DNA of 23,893 nucleotides, taken from the NCBI GenBank assembly GCA_019649035.1, contig BMAT01006665.1, positions 790,616-814,508 of the forward strand, read 5' to 3'. This document shows, in pieces, positions 17,824 to 23,893 of the stretch (positions are counted from its first letter, which is position 1; the number at the start of each line of letters is the position of its first letter). The translations under genes and the position numbers were made by a program. This DNA is from Elysia marginata. Its lineage: Eukaryota > Mollusca > Gastropoda > Plakobranchidae. Under the pieces are notes generated by a model. It was not told where the DNA came from. It made no database searches and saw only the letters and a program-made list of their open reading frames with translations.

Positions 17824-19055
17824 GTGTATTTCTTCATGCACATGAAGATTTACACAGAGTGTTTATTTCTTCATGCACATGAAGATTTAGACAGTGTGTA
17901 TTTCTTCATGTTACATGAAGATTTACGTAATGTGAGGCTTTTTTTTTCGCTAAACAAGACAAATTCTTGTGTGTGTACATATGAATTCACCTCAATAATT
18001 ACTTCCTATTGTGTTATTAGAGTTAAAACATGTGTGCAATTGTCTAGGTCACAGCACTAGACCGTAGACGCATAGCTTGTACTTCTTCATGTAGAAAGAA
18101 TGTACGGTTATATCTCTTCGAGAATCTATGTTTGATATCACTTCAGGCTGTAAGAACCTACCTTGGTACTACAAATTTACATGTATTTCACTGAAGGAAT
18201 CTTTTCTTCATGTTGAAATAATTTAATTTTGTAATAATTATTTCATCTCAAAATCATATGTGCATGTCTATTTCTACATGTTGAAATAATTTAATTTTGT
18301 AATATTTCATCTCAAAAGCATATGAACATGACTATTTCTAAATGTTGAAATAATTTAATTTTGTAATGCTTCATGTTGAAAAAAGCTGCGTTTGTTACTT
18401 TGTATTTCTTCATGTTGAAAGAACCTACGTTTGTATTTCTTCATGTTAAAAGAATCTATGTTTGTGTTTTTCTCACGTTGAAAGGGTACATGTTTGCACT
18501 TCTGCACGTTGAAAATATCTGCTTGTCTATTTCTTTATGTCAAAAGAATGTACATGTGTGTCTATTTCTTAATGTTGAAAGAATTAAATTGTATTTCTTC
18601 ACAGTAAAAATATCTGCTGGTCTATTTTTTATGTTGAAAGAGTCCATGTTTATATTTAATTTTATTCACGTTGAAAACATCTACTTGTCTATTTTTTATG
18701 TCAAAAGAATGTAGGCATATGTCTATTGTTTTTTTCATGTTAAAAGAATCTAAGTTTGTATTTCTTCATCTTGAACTTGAAGGGAAGCACCTAGATCTGC
18801 GTCTCTATTCCTTCATGTTGAAAGAGTCTTTTAAAATTTTTATGTTTGTATTTCTTAACGTTGAAAATTTCTACCTTTGTTTGTTTATTTTGAAAGTGTT
18901 TGCATTAAATTTTCTTTACATTGAAAATATCCACGTGTCTATTTCTTCATGTTGCAAAGAAGAATGTGCCTGTCTATTTCTTAATGATTAATGAATCTTA
19001 TGCCTGTATTTCTTCATGTTGAAAGAGTCTTATATGTCTGTATTTCTCCTCTTTA
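17824..19055. repeat. Degenerate satellite-like array of about 31-bp units
   Basis: Three layers are visible. At 17824-17925 three palindromes of the form CTTCATG-CA/TTA-CATGAAG start at 17832, 17869 and 17904. At 18209-18370 a 64-68-bp unit containing TGTTGAAATAATTTAATT is present three times (from 18209, 18277 and 18341). From 18370 to 19055 about twenty diverged units follow the pattern TTCATGTTGAAAGAATCT, then ATGTTTGTATTTC. Units keep the TTCA...TGAA dyad. Long open frames here only reflect the repeat. Confidence 0.85.
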
Positions 19056-19487
19056 ATTCAAGCTATTATCAGTATAGTCTTTTTTCACAGGGTTGCAAAG
19101 TGTAACTTTATAAAACGGATAACACACAGAAATAAATGTATAACTTTAAACCATCACCAAACATACACGAGCATCATGTTATTGGCCAACATACACAGTT
19201 ATTTAACAAATTTTATGATGTGTAAGACCAAAAACAATTTAATGTGGAAAATGACAAACACCAAATGTTAACGTCTTCTAAAAAAATGATTTAACTAGTT
19301 ATTAGAGATTGAAAAAAAAGAAGAAATAATGCTTGTTGGGGTCTTGGATTTTCTTGTTTGCAGCTGCAGCTAAAACTCCTCCTGCATCCCTAACTCATTA
19401 TGTCACCACTTTCCTGTCGTTCTGTGACAAAAACTTGTGAAATCTTCATAATTAGAAAATTTCCGACCCACAAACAGTCATCAACAT

Positions 19488-19546
19488 CCGCCATTGTTAC
19501 AATCTCAAAATGACAACAGGCAAGACAAATCACCCGCAACGGAAGT
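19488..19546 (-). promoter_or_regulatory. Promoter-like patch, candidate 5' end of the minus-strand gene
   Basis: Read on the minus strand, ACTTCCG (19546-19540, an ETS-type site) is followed 46 bases later by AACAATGGCGGATG, a YY1-like/start-codon context. Such pairs are common at TATA-less promoters of mitochondrial and housekeeping genes. The site lies 3.6 kb upstream of the first identified MIC60 exon and in the right orientation, but no first exon that splices to it could be proven. It is also embedded among repeats, so chance occurrence is possible. Confidence 0.25.
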
Positions 19547-19566
19547 AGATTGAAATTTTGAAACCA

Positions 19567-19619
19567 CATGAAGAAATACACGCCGTGTGTATTTCTTCAT
19601 GCGCATGAAGAAATACACA
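19567..19619. repeat. Three-arm palindrome related to the array
   Basis: CATGAAGAAATACAC (19567-19581), its inverse GTGTATTTCTTCATG (19587-19601), and the first arm again (19604-19618). The centre arm can pair with either flank. GTGTATTTCTTCATG also begins the first array unit at about 17824, so this is a detached, better-preserved member of the same family. Confidence 0.85.
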
Positions 19620-19648
19620 GTTCCAACGTTCAAAGCCCATCTAAAAAA

Positions 19649-19669
19649 AATCTAGATCTAGATCTAGCA
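19649..19669. repeat. TCTAGATC palindrome run
   Basis: Overlapping AGATCT/TCTAGA hexamers over about 21 bp, one of the best-preserved copies in the window. Confidence 0.8.
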
Positions 19670-19940
19670 AAGACGGGAAAAGCTAGGTCCTAGCTGAACG
19701 GTATAGATTTCGTTCACAATGCTCTGCATGTGATTTGTAGAACTAGGTCCATTTTGTTAAGTTATAAATTCAGTGGATCTAGTTCTAGATTCCAAATCGT
19801 TACACTGATCAATATGTATTAATTTTAAAAACATTTTGATTTTAACCTGACCAGAGGTAGCGGCGATAATTGTGATTGGTGAAAAGATTTTTGTAACATC
19901 CCTAAATATCCCAAAGCCATCTTACTTGATGCAAAACTGG

Positions 19941-20060
19941 TGAAAGAGAGAGAGAAACAGAGGAGACAGGCAGAGAGAGAGAGAGAGAGGAGTGAATGAG
20001 AAGGAGAGAGAAAAGAGAAGAGGGAGGGAGACAGAAACAGAGAAAGAGAGAGTGGGAGAC

Positions 20061-20103
<43 letters not shown>
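19941..20103. repeat. GA-rich purine tract with (AG)19
   Basis: The plus strand is almost all purine, ending in 19 uninterrupted AG units (20065-20102). A second G/A-rich stretch continues at 20160-20310. The serine/leucine-rich open frames on the opposite strand are simple-repeat artefacts. Confidence 0.95.
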
Positions 20104-20105
<2 letters not shown>

Positions 20106-20356
20106 ATGTCATACAGAGTGATCACAAATGGAGGGAATATTTTTAGAGGTCGTAATTTTTTGTAGGGGGAAAGAGGTGAGAAAGAGTGAGAGCGGGAGTA
20201 TTGGGAGGGGCTAAAGGGAGAAAGGAGGGAGTGGCGTGGAAAAGATGCAGACAGAAAATGTGGGGGAGGGAGTGAAAAAGATCAATGAAGGTGTAAAGAG
20301 GGTGCTTAAAACATTAGGCGGTATTAACTTTTATACTGTTTTACAACTCTATCGAT

Positions 20357-20386
20357 CCGCTGCGAAGCGTGGGTCTTCTGCAAGTA
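20357..20386 (+). mobile_element. Possible Helitron-like 3' end
   Basis: CCGCTGCGAAGCGTGG folds as a short GC hairpin (CGCT/AGCG around GCGA) and is followed by GTCTTCTGCAAGT. Helitrons end in a GC-rich hairpin about ten bases before CTRR; here the final CTAG appears as CAAG, so the end is mutated or the resemblance is accidental. No Rep/helicase coding is present. Confidence 0.3.
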
Positions 20387-20389
20387 GTA

Positions 20390-21800
20390 ATGTACTGAAT
20401 TGTCATTGTTCATAGGATTAATGATTTAATCTTGTTCAAATCAGCCAAAAAAAAAGAAAAGAAAAAAAAACAGATTCTGCACTATAGGCCCTGTTGAGAC
20501 AAAATTACGGGATAATATTCATTTCCGATACCTTAGGTCAATAGAATTGCTTTTAGTTTTTGTGCAGGAGAAATTAGATTTTGGGACCCTTGTATAAAAA
20601 AGATTTGGTTTTAAAATTTGCCACATAATAATCATGATAGTACTTTAGTAGTACACTAAATAAAAGAAATGAATTGAGGTATTTTAACGCTGGAATAAAT
20701 ATGTTAGTTTGAGAATTCTGTTCTATCTGACCTATTAAAATAGTCGATATCGATATCTTCTATTGAACTGGCAAAGTCTCAAGGGACCGCAACTGTTCTA
20801 GAGTGTCCAGGACTAGAGTCTACCTCACTGGGGTATTTTCACTAAAAGTTACTAGTCTTTAATTTTTAAACCCTTCATTTTGCCATTACCGTTTTTTATT
20901 ATAAAGGAAAAATAATGCATCTTGTAGCACATGACCCTTTATTTCTACAATCTTATATAGACCTACATCTAGGTGTATATATATATATGCTTTGTTACTA
21001 TGAAATTTAGGCTTGGCTAAGGTGGTAACCCTGTGCGAAATTCTTTCGCTGCTACATCTTGTAGTGACATTCATGAGCAACTGAGATGATTTAATCTTGC
21101 GTCTAAATTTACCTTTCCTGTTGTGCATTCCTCTACTAGATCTAGATATACACACAAAAAAATCTAGCTTTACATTTTATAAATACTTCATTGCTATCTT
21201 AGTATCTTACTTGTCTTTGGTTGTTAACTTTCCACATCTTTCTGAATGTTGTTTTGGCCTTGAGTTGAAGAGAAGTTTTATATTTTACTAGATTTAGATA
21301 TGTTAAATTATCTTTAGAGTACTGCTATGTCTGACTGCTAGGGAATGATATCTAGGTCTAGATGTGTAACCTTTTAAACCTAGCTTAATCCATTTTATGA
21401 GAAAATTGGGCTAATAGAGTAACCGAAAGTTGAGAGAGTCGACAAGGCAATTTTATTCCAAGGTGAAGTAGATTGCCAGGAATATTGGTAAATAAATGAC
21501 ATTTGATCTGTGAGTTTAAAAAGGTATATATTTTTATACAATGTACTATACTTCATTTCGATCAAACTTTGAAGAAACAGACATCACATAATAATTTATT
21601 ATTATTTAAGAGCATTATATAGAAGTAGATTTTAAAGCATTTAAGTGTTTATATGGTTAAAAAATCTGCAACATAATTTCGTACCAGTTACATTGGATTT
21701 ACAAATTGGCAATCCAATAGCCAGCGTTTGGTAAAACAAAAAGATTACTATTTTTCACGTAACAAACATTTCCCGAACAAAAAGGGGGGGCAGGGAAGTT
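20390..21800. other. Stretch without recognised genes
   Basis: AT-rich DNA. Small items are GATATCGATATC (about 20748-20759), a (TA) run at about 20975-20988, the 32-nt segment 21194-21225 shared with 13394-13425, and TCTAGATC motifs near 21137. Nothing else was seen. Confidence 0.6.
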
Positions 21801-22190
21801 AAAAAAAATAATATAATAATAATAAAATCTAAATTTATATAGCGCTTTTTACAATAATTTAAAGTCTCAAAGCGCTTGACAAAATAAAAGCTACACAGTT
21901 TCTTTCATACAAGTTTTCAAAAACATGGATAACGTAGACAAATGGAAATTGAAGGAAAAAAATCAATTAAAAAAAAAAAGATAGATATATCAAATACAAG
22001 AAAACATGGACAAGAAAAATTGTAAATTTAGGGTTCCTAATAAATTTCTTATAACGGTTCAGTTTTTAAATAAGTATGTCTTCAGAACTGATTTAAATCT
22101 AGATAATGATTCGGACTGTTGGAGTGATAAGGGTAGACGGTTCCAAACTATGTTTACACCTTACACTCCTACAAGGACTTTAAGATCAGA
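21801..22190 (-). mobile_element. 3' end of a non-LTR retrotransposon (LINE), truncated
   Basis: On the minus strand, 22157-22059 encodes VNIVWNRLPLSLQQSESLS followed by RFKSVLKTYLFKN and a stop. The WN-x-LP-L...S...FKS-x-LKT-x-LF pattern is the usual C-terminus of ORF2 in several LINE clades. About 210 bp of 3' untranslated DNA follows, ending in AAAAAGCGCTATATAAAT and an ATT-rich tail (about 21830-21805). The reading frame is interrupted just upstream of the remnant, so only the last few hundred bases survive. A widespread LINE 3'-tail type; the clade was not determined. Confidence 0.7.
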
Positions 22191-22239
22191 AAAGAAGAAT
22201 TTGTTAGCCAAACCTAGAACAAATAAGACTTGAATGTTA

Positions 22240-22890
22240 TGCCTACCGATCATTAGTAGTCGGTTTAAGAGTAACACAATCTAGATCTAAATGTCAAAAA
22301 AGAAATAAACATATTTTTTAACTTAAGTATATCGAGTCGGGCGCATCGCCTTTTGGTTAACTAAAGTAAAATGACCAAACGCTGCGGGTTAGGAAAATCG
22401 GAAAATGGCTACCCCACCCCCTTTCCGCTATGTGTTCATAGGTAGGGTAATGCACCAAAATCTATTCATTTAGAGGCTAAATCATGGAGAATCTGTTGTT
22501 GTTATTAATGTATTGGTTTTTTTTCCGCTAATTAATTTATTGGCCTTGACAAGGCTGAGGAGGACTTCGCTTGGGAAAGGTGCTTTTACGGACGTCCGAG
22601 AGAGCTCTGGCGTGTGACTTCTTGTCTCATTCAGCCGCGAGTCAAGTAGATCTATCCACCGTCAGCTGCTATAGATAATATTGCAGTAGAACTGCTGAAT
22701 AAGTAGATCTTGCTACATGTACCGCAATCTGAAAGACCACGTTGTTTGGCGAAAAAAATCAGGCTCCACCGGATATTTTGCTGTCCCCGCAAGATTGTTT
22801 TGCTGTAGACTAGCGGTGCCTCATTTTCTTAATTAAACGCTCAAATGTATCGTCTGTATACTGGCGTTAGTTTTGATTAGAAATTGGAAT
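22240..22890. other. Stretch without recognised genes
   Basis: Mixed composition. Bases 22540-22640 are more GC-rich than their neighbours, and 22660-22830 could be upstream sequence of the LINE fragment that follows, but I could not identify either. Confidence 0.5.
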
Positions 22891-22904
22891 AAGCTTTTTA
22901 AATC

Positions 22905-23333
22905 TGAGGCTGAAAAGATCATTGCGGATGAACAAGTTGGCTCCAGACCTGGTTGCAGTACCGTTGAACAAATTTGCAATGCTAGAATACTCATGGAAAC
23001 TATCTCAAGCGCCAACAGGAGCTTCACATATTCATAGATTTTAAAAAGGCTTTTGGCAGAGTCTGACATGAGGCCCTCTTGTCAAGCATGAGGAAGTATA
23101 ATATCAACAGCAACTTAATCAGTGTCATAGAGAACTTGTACAGCAAGGCAACAAGTGCAGTCTTTTGCAACAACAATATCGGAGACTGGTTCAGAACCAC
23201 AGTCGGGGTGCGACAAGGTTGCCTACTCTCCCAAAACCTCTTTAATGTCTCCCTCGAAAGAATAATGGCTGATGCTTTGGATGACCACTTCGGAATAACC
23301 ACTGACAGCATAATTGGAACCGTGAGTCGATAT
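22905..23333 (+). pseudogene. Broken reverse-transcriptase fragment of a LINE (RTE-like)
   Basis: A piece of the RT domain of a non-LTR retrotransposon. One frame (from 22905) gives EAEKIIADEQVGSRPGCSTV, then EQICNARILMETIS. After a frameshift near 23025 the next frame gives FIDFKKAFGRV, a TGA (23064-23066) where homologues usually have Trp, HEALLSSMRKYNINSN, and further on VGVRQGCLLSQNLFN and LERIMADAL. The catalytic Asp of motif A (FID) is kept, but the usual AFD is AFG and the usual LSP of motif B is LSQ. The FADD box (motif C) is absent; similarity fades after about 23333. It is clearly dead. Confidence 0.85.
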
Positions 23334-23339
23334 ATCAGA

Positions 23340-23893
23340 ATTTTGCTGAAGCCTACCAATCACCCGAGCATTTATGGAGGGAAAATATAAATATACCGGT
23401 ATTTAAAGGAAAAGGCTTATGGAAACCTCGTCAAACTATGTAAAGAACTCGGTCCTTGTGTTATCAAGAACGCAATTCATAAGACGATTAACAACATCAG
23501 TGCTGCATTTTGTAGAGAATTGAAGGGGAAAAAATTCCAACCTGCCGGGTGCCGGGAGCGATCGTTATGCGCTAAAAGTGGTGTTTTGACCAGTAAGATG
23601 ATGCAACATTCAGTCAGGGGTGAGATTTCACGGTCGCTAACTTGTCTAAACTTCACGACGGACAAATTAAAGTGGTGCATCTAGATTCTGGTAGACCAAG
23701 AGGCGAGCTGGAAATTTTCCAGATAATCTAAATAAATGTCATAGCCAACACACTGTCAATACTCAAACCTAACTGAAAATGTAACTGAAGATATGAACTG
23801 GCTTTAAATTAGGAACAAAAATGAAAGAACACGCAATGAAAAAAAAACCGGCACAACAAGATTACAGCTACTCTTATCAAGATAATATTTCCC
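23340..23893. other. Right edge without recognised genes
   Basis: Sequence after the RT fragment. Bases 23540-23660 are relatively CpG-rich. No coding or repeat family could be assigned. Confidence 0.5.

Noticed and set aside
18373-18991. Two open frames of 113 and 106 codons rich in Phe, Leu and Lys
   Set aside because: They run through the decayed tandem array; the apparent peptide repeats mirror the DNA units, which are not multiples of three, and there is no domain.
19825-20125. Ser/Leu-rich minus-strand open frames
   Set aside because: Translation of the GA microsatellite complement.
22006-22233. 75-codon plus-strand open frame
   Set aside because: Antisense to the LINE C-terminal remnant, which explains the sequence.

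Overview
The window is animal nuclear DNA: AT-rich, intron-rich and full of transposon debris, with one protein-coding gene. Dispersed TCTAGATC palindromes, a tRNA-derived SINE family and the type of LINE remnants present suggest a mollusc, probably a gastropod. That placement is an inference, not a database result. An 880-base run of N (10021..10900) is an assembly gap.

The gene lies on the minus strand and encodes the MICOS subunit MIC60 (mitofilin, IMMT). I could chain fourteen exons from 15906 down to 762. Splice sites and reading phase agree at every junction, and together they give about 409 codons. In protein order they encode: the end of a mitochondrial presequence with a proline-rich stretch; a glycine-rich transmembrane segment; a poorly conserved linker split over many tiny exons; and most of the coiled coil. 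The chain stops at an open donor (762), so the rest of the protein, including the conserved C-terminal mitofilin domain, lies beyond the left edge. The exon(s) with the true start codon were not found securely. A promoter-like patch with ETS and YY1-type motifs at about 19488..19546 is a possible 5' end.

The introns hold mobile-element remains. Two intervals are bounded by CAGGG-type inverted ends: 1355..2724, which also has a matching 6-bp flank, and 4600..6329. Three pieces belong to one tRNA-derived SINE family. One intron carries a 110-bp imperfect hairpin (11835..11944).

Right of the gene (15907..23893) no convincing gene was seen. This part holds degenerate tandem modules (16779..17460), a 1.2-kb array of about 31-bp units that appears to have evolved from a palindrome (17824..19055) with a three-arm palindrome of the same family at 19567..19619, a long GA/purine tract, a possible Helitron 3' end, the 3' end of one LINE on the minus strand, and a broken reverse-transcriptase fragment of another LINE on the plus strand.

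I found no new multi-gene system. The observations most worth following are the run of six symmetrical phase-1 exons in the MIC60 linker (including an 18-nt microexon), the palindrome-derived satellite, and the intronic hairpin.
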